In this document: one piece after another, positions 23,854 through 32,514 of the stretch | Layout of the letters: every line of letters starts with the position of its first letter | Position numbering within the stretch: the stretch's first letter is position 1 | From: Actinomycetes bacterium | GTDB lineage: Bacteria > Actinomycetota > Acidimicrobiia > IMCC26256 > PALSA-610 | Length of the DNA: 36,694 nucleotides | NCBI GenBank assembly: GCA_025360585.1 | Contig: JANYBW010000068.1 | Span: 1-36,694, forward strand | Direction of reading: 5' to 3' | Program-made: the position numbers and the translations under genes | Notes under the pieces: model-generated | What the model saw: the letters and a program-made list of their open reading frames with translations, nothing else | Databases searched by the model: none | What the model was told of the DNA's origin: nothing

Positions 23854-24270
23854 GTGACAACGGCGGGTGTAGTGCTGAACCCGACGTTGCAGTGGAACGT
23901 TACGAATTCGGCAACGAAAGTCACCGCAACTGCCGCGGCGATCGCGAGCACCATTTCGTTGGCGGTGAGTTGGACGCCTGCCGAAACCACGCGGATCGGC
24001 CAGATCGCAGCCTTCATCGGTGGGACACCAGCGGCCGTGCAAAAGACCAGTGTGTTCACGATCGCATTCTTGGTTGGCCTCGGTTCGCCAACTCCTACGC
24101 CGGTGACGCTCCCAGCCGCAGGTGTGGCGACCATCTACACGAATAGCTGGACGCCACCAGAGCTCACAACGTTGCAAACGGTGAAGAACAAGTACGTACT
24201 CAACGATGTTGATGCGCAGCGTTTCAGCGTCGGCCTCATGGACTTCCTGCTCGCCCTCGGCGGCCACTGA
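23854..24270 (+). CDS. Hypothetical Thr/Ala-rich protein between two palindromes
   Basis: 138 residues if started at GTG 23854; GTG 23815, inside the palindrome, is an in-frame alternative. I do not recognise it. It is hydrophobic and threonine-rich (T-A-A-A-I-A-S-T-I-S-L-A-V-S-W-T-P, V-F-T-I-A-F-L-V-G-L-G) with an S-P-T-P-T-P linker near residue 70, a repeated W-T-P motif (W-T-P-A-E-T-T and W-T-P-P-E-L-T-T), and a C-terminal helix with F-S-V-G-L-M-D-F-L-L-A-L. Its start is preceded by one palindrome and its stop is followed, nine bases later, by the other. Confidence 0.5.
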   Translation: MTTAGVVLNPTLQWNVTNSATKVTATAAAIASTISLAVSWTPAETTRIGQIAAFIGGTPAAVQKTSVFTIAFLVGLGSPTPTPVTLPAAGVATIYTNSWTPPELTTLQTVKNKYVLNDVDAQRFSVGLMDFLLALGGH

Positions 24271-24279
24271 CCCCGCCTT

Positions 24280-24321
24280 GTGTCCCACAGTTATTCCACC
24301 GGTGGAATAACTGTGGGACAC
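24280..24321. repeat. Palindromic element 2 (21-bp arms, no loop)
   Basis: A perfect 42-bp palindrome with outer GTGTCCCAC and centre ATTCCACCGGTGGAAT, nine bases after the stop of the unknown gene and seven bases before the pirin ATG; followed by TGGGGGC, like the GGGGGC after element 1. Same design as 23788-23839 with compensatory differences between the two copies. Confidence 0.95.
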
Positions 24322-24328
24322 TGGGGGC

Positions 24329-25321
24329 ATGAACCCGATTTTGGAAACTGTGCCGTTGGGGATGCAATGGCCAACGCTCGATCCGTTTTTGTTTTGCGCG
24401 CATCACAATGATGCGTATCCCGCGGGCGATGGCAACCTTGCGCCATCGGTTTCGCTCGTGGGCCGCGACATTGGTCAGGATTTCTCGAATCTTGACGGGT
24501 GGAACATGTACCACGGCTCGCGTGTTCCGGGGTTTCCGCAACATCCCCATCGAGGCTTCGAGACGATCACCTTCGCTCGCAACGGCCTCATCGATCATTC
24601 GGATTCGTTGGGCGCAACCGCAAGGTTCGGTCGTGGAGATGTTCAGTGGCTGACTGCGGGTAACGGCATCGTGCACAGCGAAATGTTTCCGTTGGTCAAT
24701 ACCGAGAAAACCAACGAAACCGAACTATTTCAGATTTGGTTGAACCTCCCGTCCGCCGACAAAATGGTCGATCCGTACTTCACGATGTTGTGGGCTGATG
24801 ACATTCCGAAGGTGGTCTCGACGAACGATGCGGGCGCGGTTACCGAGATCACTGTGATCGCTGGTGCTCTGGGAGACGTAACGCCGCTCGCTCCGCCGCC
24901 GAATTCGTGGGCTGCTCGAACCGAATCAGATATTGCGGTTTGGCACATTCGCATGCAAGCGGACGCGACGTGGACGGTGCCGCCCGCAGCGGGTGACTCG
25001 ACGCATCGGATGCTGTACGTCTTCGAGGGCGATTCACTCAATATCGGCGGGGTGGAAGTAACGCGCGGGACCGGGGTACGCGTGGACGCGACGGTCGCGC
25101 TTGAATTGCGCTCGAACGACCCTGCGGTTGAATGCATGCTGTTGCAAGGCCGGCCGATCGGTGAACCTGTCGCGCGCTACGGACCGTTTGTGATGAACAC
25201 TCGGGCGCAGATCCAAGAGGCGTTTGATGACTATCAGCGTACGCAATTCGGTGGATGGCCCTGGCCGAGCGACGACCCGGTGCACCCGGCTGAGCAATCA
25301 AAGTTCGCGCGGCACCCGTAA
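24329..25321 (+). CDS. Pirin family protein
   Basis: 330 residues from ATG 24329. Bicupin of the pirin family. The metal site is intact: H72 and H74 in H-P-H-R-G-F-E-T, H116 and E118 in G-I-V-H-S-E-M, matching His56/His58/His101/Glu103 of human pirin. The C-terminal cupin contains L-Q-G-R-P-I-G-E-P-V-A-R-Y-G-P-F-V-M-N-T. Bacterial pirins include quercetinase-like dioxygenases and proteins with no proven role; the activity here is open. The ATG lies just past palindrome 2, so transcription may run through it or begin close by. Confidence 0.92.
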   Translation: MNPILETVPLGMQWPTLDPFLFCAHHNDAYPAGDGNLAPSVSLVGRDIGQDFSNLDGWNMYHGSRVPGFPQHPHRGFETITFARNGLIDHSDSLGATARFGRGDVQWLTAGNGIVHSEMFPLVNTEKTNETELFQIWLNLPSADKMVDPYFTMLWADDIPKVVSTNDAGAVTEITVIAGALGDVTPLAPPPNSWAARTESDIAVWHIRMQADATWTVPPAAGDSTHRMLYVFEGDSLNIGGVEVTRGTGVRVDATVALELRSNDPAVECMLLQGRPIGEPVARYGPFVMNTRAQIQEAFDDYQRTQFGGWPWPSDDPVHPAEQSKFARHP

Positions 25322-25372
25322 CGATTCAGCGAAACGGATGTGAAGGCTGAGGCGCCGTGCTCTCGAACGCGA

Positions 25373-25792
25373 TCAGTGCGACGGAACCACAAACTTCGCG
25401 TAGATATCAGCGACACCAGCGCGGCGTAGATCAGCCGAAGGTTTGCCCAAAAAGAGATCGTCGTAGCCCGCGGCATTGAACTGGACGGCTCGTATTTGAC
25501 ATTCACAGTGCGGATGAATTCGACCGGCTTCGGCGTCGGCTTGCGTCGCGAACACTTTGTTCGTCGCGTGATGCACACACGCGTTGCATTTGCAGTGCGT
25601 GCGTTTACGTGTGCCGGTCGGGTATCCCCAATGCGAATCGAGACGCCACACCAATGATGATGAAGTCGGCGTTGCTGCGAATGCGCCGCTTGTCTGGGTT
25701 GCTCGGTGGAATCCAATGGCCGTCGCGGCGGTGGCGACGGTGGCGAGGAAAGCTCGACGAGTCGTTTTGTTGGAGCGCACTGGTCGAGTCAT
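25373..25792 (-). CDS. Tat-exported Cys/His-rich protein
   Basis: 139 residues. N-terminal twin-arginine signal: T-T-R-R-A-F-L-A-T-V-A-T-A-A-T-A-I-G, with a probable cleavage after A-F-A-A near residue 40. The mature part carries C67-x-C69-x2-C72-x-H-H and H93-P-H95-C96-x-C98, a pattern resembling the metal-binding C..C..HP.C.C segment of phage head-morphogenesis proteins and of uncharacterised actinobacterial Tat proteins. Tat export suggests it folds, perhaps with metal, before export. Downstream of the pilin gene on the same strand, 170 bases away. Function unknown. Confidence 0.72.
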   Translation of the reverse strand: MTRPVRSNKTTRRAFLATVATAATAIGFHRATQTSGAFAATPTSSSLVWRLDSHWGYPTGTRKRTHCKCNACVHHATNKVFATQADAEAGRIHPHCECQIRAVQFNAAGYDDLFLGKPSADLRRAGVADIYAKFVVPSH

Positions 25793-25962
25793 CGCGACTT
25801 GCCTTTGTGTGCGTTCGACATCGCCCGGTCCGGGAGCCGTATCGCCACCGTCGGTAGGGGCGATAGTGACACGGCTTCCGCACCGGGCGATGCGAGCGAG
25901 AACGAATAGTTGTTGATCCGCACAACCGCTGGAAACACGAGGGAAAAGTGAGTAAACATGAT

Positions 25963-27039
25963 TTACGGCAACTTCACGTCGAAGGTCGTGCCGGAAATAT
26001 CGACGCCAAGTTGCGGGAGACCGGCGCCGCCCTTTTTGACTCCATTGTGCAAGGCCGGAACATCGAAATCGTAGGTTCCGGCGAGCAGGCTGGTCGTGGT
26101 GAATCCCGTCGAATCAGCAGCGGAATCAGGTGCCCATTGTCCGTTGTTGCCTCGGTGAGTTGCGGCGACACCTTGACCAGTGTGAATCCTCGTTTGGGTC
26201 AGCGGCACGTCGATTGTCGTTGGGTTCGCGACTGCTACCGACGGATAGACCTTGGTTGATCCGTGAAAATCGACACGCGCTTCGTAGTCGCCGGGTAACA
26301 GCTCAGCAACGGCAACGCCGCTTTTGTCGGTCGCATCGATGGTCATCCAGTAGCCGTCGTTGCCTCGCATGGCGATAGGGGAATCGGCAAGATCTTCACC
26401 GTCGACGGGATTGCTGAAACGAACGGTCGTCGTCACGGTATGGAACGTGATGATCGAGCCCGACGTAACCTTCATTGGCTTGGAGGTCATCGTCTCGCCG
26501 CGGAAATCAACGCGAAACGTGTAGCTGCCATCAGGGACTTTTGTGTTGGCCTGGCCGTCGGTTCCGGTGATGCCGATTGGTATCCAAGACCCATCGGAAT
26601 ACTGCGCGTCTCCACCCGCCAGCGGCTGGTCGGCGCCCGTAGCCAAGGCCACGGTCAAGCCCGGCTGGCCACCCGAAGCGATTGAGATTCCTTGCGTGGT
26701 CACTGGAGCAGCAGCCGACGATGCGCAACTTCCGGTGTCTTCGACGCTGTACGCGTTGGTGATGAGCGCAATGTCGTGAAGGTCTGAAGCCTTCGTCAGC
26801 AGCCCGGCCGCGACGAGTGCGTCTTCAGTTGCATAGGTGCCTTTGGTTGCGCGATACGTCTCTTCGGCCGTCTTGAGCGTCCGAGCATCTTCGGCGCATG
26901 CCGAGGCTTGGCCGCGGTCGTTGATTCCGCCAACGGCGAACACCACAACGCCAGCGAGCATGCCAAGGACAGATATAACAACGAGAAGCTCAGCGAGCGT
27001 GAAACCGTCGGAAATTCGCCGATTGTTCTTCGCTCGCAT
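25963..27039 (-). CDS. Type IV pilin-like protein with different C-terminal modules
   Basis: 358 residues from ATG 27039. Prepilin leader with cleavage G12|F13, Glu at +5 (E17), and the helix F-T-L-A-E-L-L-V-V-I-S-V-L-G-M-L-A-G-V-V-V-F. The first 65 or so residues are nearly the same as those of the pilin at 15377-17344, including G-G-I-N-D-R-G-Q and E-D-A-R-T-L-K-T-A. From about residue 130 it has three degenerate beta-sandwich repeats (I-P-I-G-I-T-G-T-D ... P-D-G-S-Y-T-F-R-V-D-F-R-G; W-M-T-I-D-A-T-D ... P-G-D-Y-E-A-R-V-D-F-H-G; W-A-P-D-S ... A-G-T-Y-D-F), unrelated to the four domains of the other pilin. Probably a surface pilin or pseudopilin; no assembly genes adjoin. Confidence 0.82.
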   Translation of the reverse strand: MRAKNNRRISDGFTLAELLVVISVLGMLAGVVVFAVGGINDRGQASACAEDARTLKTAEETYRATKGTYATEDALVAAGLLTKASDLHDIALITNAYSVEDTGSCASSAAAPVTTQGISIASGGQPGLTVALATGADQPLAGGDAQYSDGSWIPIGITGTDGQANTKVPDGSYTFRVDFRGETMTSKPMKVTSGSIITFHTVTTTVRFSNPVDGEDLADSPIAMRGNDGYWMTIDATDKSGVAVAELLPGDYEARVDFHGSTKVYPSVAVANPTTIDVPLTQTRIHTGQGVAATHRGNNGQWAPDSAADSTGFTTTSLLAGTYDFDVPALHNGVKKGGAGLPQLGVDISGTTFDVKLP

Positions 27040-27115
27040 GCTTTTTATCGACGGGTTCGCGAACCTTCTGAGCCAACTCGTGCTTCGGAACTGATCGCGC
27101 TGGCGGCGCCCGCCG

Positions 27116-28168
27116 CTACACGACGGGCGGAATCCCGCAGAGTTGCAAGGTGATATCGGCAACGGGATTGTTGACGGACATCTCGGGGAATTCCATCATC
27201 TCCGCCAATTTGATCATGACCAAGCTGAAGTGGAAGCCCGCGAGCCGTTCGTAAAAATCGATGTTGGTGGCTGCTCTACCCAAGTGGCGTTCCCACTCAG
27301 CAATGGTTTCACCGCGCGACAGCATGCCTTCGAGTAAGGGTGCACCTACGCCGTCGGAGCTGTAACGCTGAAGGAAGAGCCACCATCCAAGGTCGGATTC
27401 GCAGTTGCCCAGCGAAACCATTTCCCAATCAAAAACGCCAATAACTTCGGTGCCGTTATACATCTGATTGCCGGGTCGGGCATCCCCCCAACACAAATCG
27501 ATGTGTTGTGAATCATCGGGCCATTCGGCAATGAGATGATCCCAGACTGGATGCACGACTGGATGGTGCTGGCCTTGCGTTGCCCATTCCAAGAAATGTT
27601 GGAAATAACCTTGGCGCTGTTGTACGCCGAGCGCACCGTGGTGTTGTTTATCAAGGTGAGCGAATCCTGCGGCGCGCCAATCTACTTTGCCGACTCGGGT
27701 CAGCGTCTCGATGCCGTTTTTGTGCCACTGGTTGCGTGTCGTGGGATCCATGTCAAACACGGGACCCTCGGTCATATACGGAGGGTTGTCTCCCGGTACA
27801 AAACCGTCGAGGCGATTCATGACAAAAAATGGTTGGCCCAGAATTGCGGTGCTGGCTTCGGCCCAACGAACGGTTGCCACCGGTACGTCGGAATGTTCGC
27901 GCAGCAGTTTCATGGAGAGGTACTGCTGCTCGATGAGATTGATTTCAGGAAACAGTGCGTACTGCTGCGGTTGGCTGCGCAACACGAGTGCTTCGCCCAA
28001 TTCTGACCCATCCCAGTGCGCTGAAAATAGGAACGTCTCGTTCGAAAAACCGCTGGATTGTGGCACGATCAGATCACGTACCTCGACGGAACGCCCGGTT
28101 TGATTGGCAAGCCATGAAGTCAACGCATTCGCAGTCGCTTCGGGATCGCGTTGTCCGACGACAGGCAT
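27116..28168 (-). CDS. Phosphotransferase (APH-like) family protein
   Basis: 350 residues from ATG 28168 with AGGAG about six bases upstream. Aminoglycoside-phosphotransferase/choline-kinase fold: G-F-S-N-E-T-F (nucleotide loop), catalytic-loop W-G-D-A-R-P-G-N and metal-binding G-V-F-D-W-E-M-V-S-L-G. Actinobacteria have many such kinases, often linked to acyl-CoA metabolism; resistance to aminoglycosides is not implied. It ends 76 bases before the pilin start on the same strand and is divergent from the methyltransferase gene. Confidence 0.85.
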   Translation of the reverse strand: MPVVGQRDPEATANALTSWLANQTGRSVEVRDLIVPQSSGFSNETFLFSAHWDGSELGEALVLRSQPQQYALFPEINLIEQQYLSMKLLREHSDVPVATVRWAEASTAILGQPFFVMNRLDGFVPGDNPPYMTEGPVFDMDPTTRNQWHKNGIETLTRVGKVDWRAAGFAHLDKQHHGALGVQQRQGYFQHFLEWATQGQHHPVVHPVWDHLIAEWPDDSQHIDLCWGDARPGNQMYNGTEVIGVFDWEMVSLGNCESDLGWWLFLQRYSSDGVGAPLLEGMLSRGETIAEWERHLGRAATNIDFYERLAGFHFSLVMIKLAEMMEFPEMSVNNPVADITLQLCGIPPVV

Positions 28169-28387
28169 AGGTACTCCTCGGAGGATGGGCGGTGGCGTTC
28201 TTGTTCGCAGGCGCCAGCGGCGGAATGTAGCTCGCGTTGAACCCCTGTGTGCGCTGTGAGCATGGTTGCGCTGATCGTGGCGTCAACGTTGGTCGGAAAA
28301 TGACTGCCCGGCAGCCGTGGAGTGCCGCTGAGACACGGAGTAAGATCGGGTGATGATGCAGGCCGATTTCAAAGACTGCGGGCGTTG

Positions 28388-29197
28388 ATGGGGCGCCCGA
28401 CACGAGTGATGTACAACACCTCGATGGCCCACACGCTAAGGAACGCGCTTCGGCCTGGCTATGCCCGGGTCATGGTGGAAAAGGTTCAGCGCCGGTTTGC
28501 TCGTAGCGAGAACACGCGAGCCGAATCTGTGGAGTGGGTTCGGCACCAGGAACTCAAAAACTGGGAGTGGTGTCACGAGTTCGCGCCCGCGCTTGCTGAA
28601 GAAGCCCGCGAAGTTGGCGCGGAAGTTCGAGCGCGAGCGAAACAACTCCGGGAATCAACTGGTCTGCGTATCGGTGGCGGCGCTCGTATCGAGCTGCTGT
28701 ACTTTTTGGTCCGTTGTGCGCAGCCCGAGGTGATTGTTGAAACGGGAGTCGCCGCGGGTTTCTCCTCCACGGTGCTGCTTGAAGCACTAAAACGCAATGG
28801 CAAGGGCCGGTTGTATTCGAGCGATTTCCCCTACTTCAGGGCGAAAAACCCTGAAGAATATGTCGGCATTCTTGTTCCTGAGGAGCTGCGCGAGAACTGG
28901 ACGTTGCTGGTGAAAGGCGACACCGTGAACTTGCCGGAGATCCTCAGCATGGTCGACAAGATCGACTTCTACCATTACGACAGCGACAAGAGTTATAACG
29001 GTCGCACGTACGGTCTGGATATCGTTCAGTCCAAGTTGAGCGACGATGCGGTGGTCATGGTGGACGACATCAGCGACAACGTTTTCTTCCGTGACTACGT
29101 TGCGAAAAATAATCTTGTGTTCGATCTTTTTGGCGCTCCGGATCAGGCGATCGGGGTACTGAACCTCGCCGCGTTGAACTCCCGCCGGCCGTCATAA
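28388..29197 (+). CDS. Class I SAM-dependent methyltransferase (Methyltransf_24 type)
   Basis: 269 residues from ATG 28388; ATG 28424 is equally possible because neither has a clear ribosome site. The SAM loop is V-I-V-E-T-G-V-A-A-G-F-S-S-T; H-Y-D-S-D-K-S-Y-N-G and V-M-V-D-D-I-S-D-N follow, the arrangement seen in CmcI-like/Methyltransf_24 enzymes that act on sugars or small molecules. With the GT87-like gene and the next methyltransferase it may belong to a glycan- or lipid-modifying set. A TAAGAT box at 28341-28346 is a weak promoter candidate. Its 3' end overlaps the convergent gene by 55 bases. Confidence 0.82.
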   Translation: MGRPTRVMYNTSMAHTLRNALRPGYARVMVEKVQRRFARSENTRAESVEWVRHQELKNWEWCHEFAPALAEEAREVGAEVRARAKQLRESTGLRIGGGARIELLYFLVRCAQPEVIVETGVAAGFSSTVLLEALKRNGKGRLYSSDFPYFRAKNPEEYVGILVPEELRENWTLLVKGDTVNLPEILSMVDKIDFYHYDSDKSYNGRTYGLDIVQSKLSDDAVVMVDDISDNVFFRDYVAKNNLVFDLFGAPDQAIGVLNLAALNSRRPS

Positions 29198-30612
29198 TTC
29201 GCGCTGCGATCAGTATCGGGTAACCCGACGGTTGCTGCCGCGACGCACAACGCCGCGATCGCAAACCAGTGATAGTTCGGAAACGCCTGTTTTGCGAACG
29301 AAAAAAACAACATGAGCACGAACGCACATGATTGGACGTAACCCGCAATAGTTCTTGGGGCTCGCCACACACACAGCGCCAGCCCGATCAGCATCGGCGC
29401 GAACGAAAACAACGCGCCCGGCTCGGGGTGTCCGGCACTTGCCCACCACGCCGCGAAACTCATCGAGTCGCCGCGGAATGGTTGCAATACCTGTACGACG
29501 AAAACGCTGCGCCAATAGCCGGTAACGAACAGGCTCGGAAGCGTCAACAAAAGCGCTGCTGATACCAGCGGGATCGTGAATCTGCGGCGAAGTAAGGCTC
29601 TCCAAGGGACGAGCAGCACGGTGAGCGGCGCGAGTAACGGTACGTACTGTTTCGTCATAAAAAACAGACTCAATGCATACGGCAAGGCCCGGGGCCGACG
29701 CACTGCGCACCACACCGTCGCAACAAAAAACAACGCGACGATCGGTTCGATCCACGCGAATTTCAATACGTGCCAACCGGTCGGTGTGGTCATGAGAATG
29801 CCAACCGCACTGACTGCGCCGAGTCGGCTTCTGCGTGTGCTCTCGCTGGCGCCTGCACCGAGGAGCAGTACGGTCAGAGCGATCGCCGCCACGCAAGCGA
29901 ACATTGCCCAGCGCACCTCGTGGGTGATCGCTTTCGCGACGGTGACGGCGGCCAACGGAATCGGTGGATACGGGAACCCGAAATTCAAGGTCTTGGTATC
30001 AGTAAGCCGGGCGTCGTAGAACTCTCCGCCGTAAATGTCTTTGAACTTCACGACCTGCGGATCGTAGGGATTCTTTCCGTGGATCACCGCGGTTGCCCCA
30101 CCACGTTCAAATACCAGGACATCGATGCCCGCCTTTGACGCGCCCAACACCCAAGTGCCCATGAGGACCACCAAAATGGTGAACGCCGCGATTCCAACGC
30201 GACGCCAACGCGGCGAACAGAACAGCGCGCACGCCAGGGCCGCAACGGGCAACAGCACTAGCCACAGCGATGCAAAACCGGGACGTTGATGCACAAGATG
30301 AAATGAATTGTGATCAAGTATTTGCAACAGGAGTTGATATCCGGTGAGCCCGAACCCGCAACCAATCAGGGCCAACCGTGCCGATTTGGTTCGCAGAGGG
30401 TCGCGACGCCCGAATATCGAAAATGCGCACAAGGCAATTGCGGTGATGGCCGCGCTTGCTTGAGGGCCCCGCCAATTCCGGCCGATGTCGGTTGTTGTGT
30501 AACCCATCAGCGCGGCTGCGAGCAGCAAACACACAGCCCGTGTCTCGCTCGAAAGTGTAGGAGCGGCCCGTTCGGTGGCCGATTCGGCGGCAGCCGTTGG
30601 CGATGTCGTCAT
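29143..30612 (-). CDS. GT87-like multi-pass membrane glycosyltransferase
   Basis: 489 residues from ATG 30612. About ten or more hydrophobic helices. The periplasmic loop after the first helices has V-F-E-R-G-G-A-T-A-V-I-H-G-K-N-P-Y-D-P and F-G-F-P-Y-P-P-I-P-L, characteristic of the GT87/DUF2029 polyprenyl-phosphate-mannose-dependent mannosyltransferases. In mycobacteria such enzymes extend phosphatidylinositol mannosides and lipoarabinomannan. Inferred role: adding sugars to envelope glycolipids. The 3' end overlaps the methyltransferase gene at 29143-29197. Confidence 0.8.
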   Translation of the reverse strand: MTTSPTAAAESATERAAPTLSSETRAVCLLLAAALMGYTTTDIGRNWRGPQASAAITAIALCAFSIFGRRDPLRTKSARLALIGCGFGLTGYQLLLQILDHNSFHLVHQRPGFASLWLVLLPVAALACALFCSPRWRRVGIAAFTILVVLMGTWVLGASKAGIDVLVFERGGATAVIHGKNPYDPQVVKFKDIYGGEFYDARLTDTKTLNFGFPYPPIPLAAVTVAKAITHEVRWAMFACVAAIALTVLLLGAGASESTRRSRLGAVSAVGILMTTPTGWHVLKFAWIEPIVALFFVATVWCAVRRPRALPYALSLFFMTKQYVPLLAPLTVLLVPWRALLRRRFTIPLVSAALLLTLPSLFVTGYWRSVFVVQVLQPFRGDSMSFAAWWASAGHPEPGALFSFAPMLIGLALCVWRAPRTIAGYVQSCAFVLMLFFSFAKQAFPNYHWFAIAALCVAAATVGLPDTDRSANYDGRREFNAARFSTPIA

Positions 30613-30711
30613 ATCGGTGTAATTTGGCCCAGTGAATGCAGGAGGTGAATCGCGTGAGGTTACTGCTGGGGCGGGGACGTTTATGGCGTTTCCAAACTCG
30701 CCGACTAAACA

Positions 30712-31497
30712 ATGTTGATGGGGCGCCGCTCGATGAGAACCAACTCGCGAACCCCGGCTCGGAACCAAGATGAGCGCGAAGCCGTCGAGCGCGAATTTTG
30801 GTCTCATTCGAACGATGAGCGCCCGGGGGTTGAATCGGTTCGGGTACTTGCCTGGAAGTTGGCTGAATCCCGGGTGTTTTTAGAGAAGCTGGAGAGTTTC
30901 CACGAACGGTTTGCCGCTGCCAAGGTGATTGTTGAGCTCGGAGCAGGTCAGGGTTGGGCCTCGTGCATCGTTGCCGATCAGTTTCCCGACGCGGTTGTTC
31001 TGACAACCGATATCGCGACCGATGCGCTGCGGTCTAACCCATGGTGGCAGCGCGTGATTGGGGCGTGCCCAACGGGATCCTCGGCAATGCGTAGTTCCGA
31101 AACTGCTTTGCGCGACGCTTCAGCAGATCTCGTTTTCGTGTTTGCTGCCGCACACCATTTTGCGGATCATCAGGCGACACTCTCGGAGATCCGACGTGTG
31201 CTCAAGCCCGGGGGATGTGCGGTCTATCTGCACGAACCGGCCTGTAAACGTTGGCTGTATCCGCTGGCCTATCGGCGCGTGAACAACAAGCGCGTCGAGG
31301 TGCCCGAAGATCTTTTGTTGCTGGATCGTGTGGTGGAGCAGGCTGGGCTCGCGGGTCCCTTGGCGACAGTGATTCCCGCACCGACGACTACGTTTCGCGG
31401 CGAAATCGAAACGATTTACTACGCGATCTTGAAACGGGTTTCGTTGTTGCAACGAATGCTGCCATGCACCGTCGACATCGTGTTTGAGAAACGATAA
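30712..31497 (+). CDS. Class I SAM-dependent methyltransferase
   Basis: 261 residues from ATG 30712; ATG 30718 and ATG 30733 are alternatives and none has a clear ribosome site. SAM-binding motif I V-I-V-E-L-G-A-G-Q-G-W-A, acidic T-T-D-I after strand 2, A-S-A-D-L-V-F-V-F-A-A-A-H-H-F at motif II, and I-R-R-V-L-K-P-G-G-C-A-V-Y motif III. Methyltransf_11 style. The C-terminus is basic. Substrate unknown. Divergent from the GT87-like gene (100-base gap) and convergent with the sulfotransferase. Confidence 0.85.
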   Translation: MLMGRRSMRTNSRTPARNQDEREAVEREFWSHSNDERPGVESVRVLAWKLAESRVFLEKLESFHERFAAAKVIVELGAGQGWASCIVADQFPDAVVLTTDIATDALRSNPWWQRVIGACPTGSSAMRSSETALRDASADLVFVFAAAHHFADHQATLSEIRRVLKPGGCAVYLHEPACKRWLYPLAYRRVNNKRVEVPEDLLLLDRVVEQAGLAGPLATVIPAPTTTFRGEIETIYYAILKRVSLLQRMLPCTVDIVFEKR

Positions 31498-31511
31498 ACG
31501 GACTACCGGAG

Positions 31512-32423
31512 CTACTTCTTTGACTGCGTTCCGTTTGCGAGCCAGTGTGCGCAATCTTCACCGAGTTCCGCGATCGCTCGTGCTTCGTATTCCTGACACT
31601 CTTGCGCGCTCAAAGTTTCGGTCCATCGACCGTTCACGCCTTGGTTGATGAACACTTGCGCTCCGGCATCCCAAAACGCGCCGCCGAGCGGAACGCTCTT
31701 AGTCGCGTTTTGTTTCATCCAGTCGAACGAGCAGTACTCAAGGATTTCCGGCCATGATGCTTCCGGGACATCGATGTCAAGAAACGTGGCAATGCGGCGC
31801 ATCTCGCCAGGAAGATCACGTTTCAGATCGGTGAAGTGAATAAACAGCAGGTTCGGAAGTTCGCGGATCTGCCACCACGTTCGCACATTTTCCCAGAACG
31901 GCCAAAACGGATGGCCGTCGTTGTCCATCCATTCGCGAAAATATTGGCGAACGTCCGCGGGCGGAACCTCGATCGGAGGACCAACACGGCCCGGCGTGTC
32001 GTTTAATGCTTCATACCAAAGCGCATTCGCGTTCGCGTGATGGTTGTACATGCTCCACACGACATCGCGACCGTCACGGCCGATATAGATGTACTTCGCT
32101 TTCGGTGAGTACACGAGCGCGTCAACCGGAAGGTGGGTTTTGAGAAATCGACGGTTGGTCTGCGCTTCGACCATGGGAAGTTTCACTGCTTTGGGAGGGA
32201 CGCGCAGATCGAGCCACGGCGACATTTCGGCGACTGCCAGCTCGGGATCTGGGCCGAGGAGCAACTGCGCGAGCATCTGTTGTGTCCAGGTAGTGCCCGA
32301 CTTCGCGTAGGTCCCCACGACAATGTCATCGTCGCGAAATGTGAAGTCGTTCCAAATCGTCGAATCGAAATGGTGATTGTGAAACTCACGCTGTTTGGTT
32401 GGCCAAGCTGGGATGTTCGTCAT
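31512..32423 (-). CDS. PAPS-dependent sulfotransferase
   Basis: 303 residues from ATG 32423. Moves sulfate from PAPS to an acceptor hydroxyl. The 5'-phosphosulfate loop is T-Y-A-K-S-G-T-T-W (38-46), the candidate catalytic base H97 in K-T-H-L-P, and the 3'-phosphate site Y-I-G-R-D-G-R-D-V-V-W-S-M-Y-N-H (R116 to S124 region). The usual C-terminal R-K-G-x-x-G-D-W is N-Q-G-V-N-G-R-W here. The family handles small lipophilic molecules or glycolipids. Neighbouring glycosyl- and methyltransferases make a glycolipid acceptor plausible. Confidence 0.88.
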   Translation of the reverse strand: MTNIPAWPTKQREFHNHHFDSTIWNDFTFRDDDIVVGTYAKSGTTWTQQMLAQLLLGPDPELAVAEMSPWLDLRVPPKAVKLPMVEAQTNRRFLKTHLPVDALVYSPKAKYIYIGRDGRDVVWSMYNHHANANALWYEALNDTPGRVGPPIEVPPADVRQYFREWMDNDGHPFWPFWENVRTWWQIRELPNLLFIHFTDLKRDLPGEMRRIATFLDIDVPEASWPEILEYCSFDWMKQNATKSVPLGGAFWDAGAQVFINQGVNGRWTETLSAQECQEYEARAIAELGEDCAHWLANGTQSKK

Positions 32424-32514
32424 TACCCGCACTCTCACTTGAGAAATCCGACAGCCGTGACGATAGACGAATTCCATTGGCTGAGTCATTTTGCTGGCGG
32501 CTGGATTTGTGCCG

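Noticed and set aside
27116-28168. Aminoglycoside resistance gene
   Set aside because: Only the general APH/choline-kinase fold is visible; such kinases are numerous in Actinobacteria with other roles.
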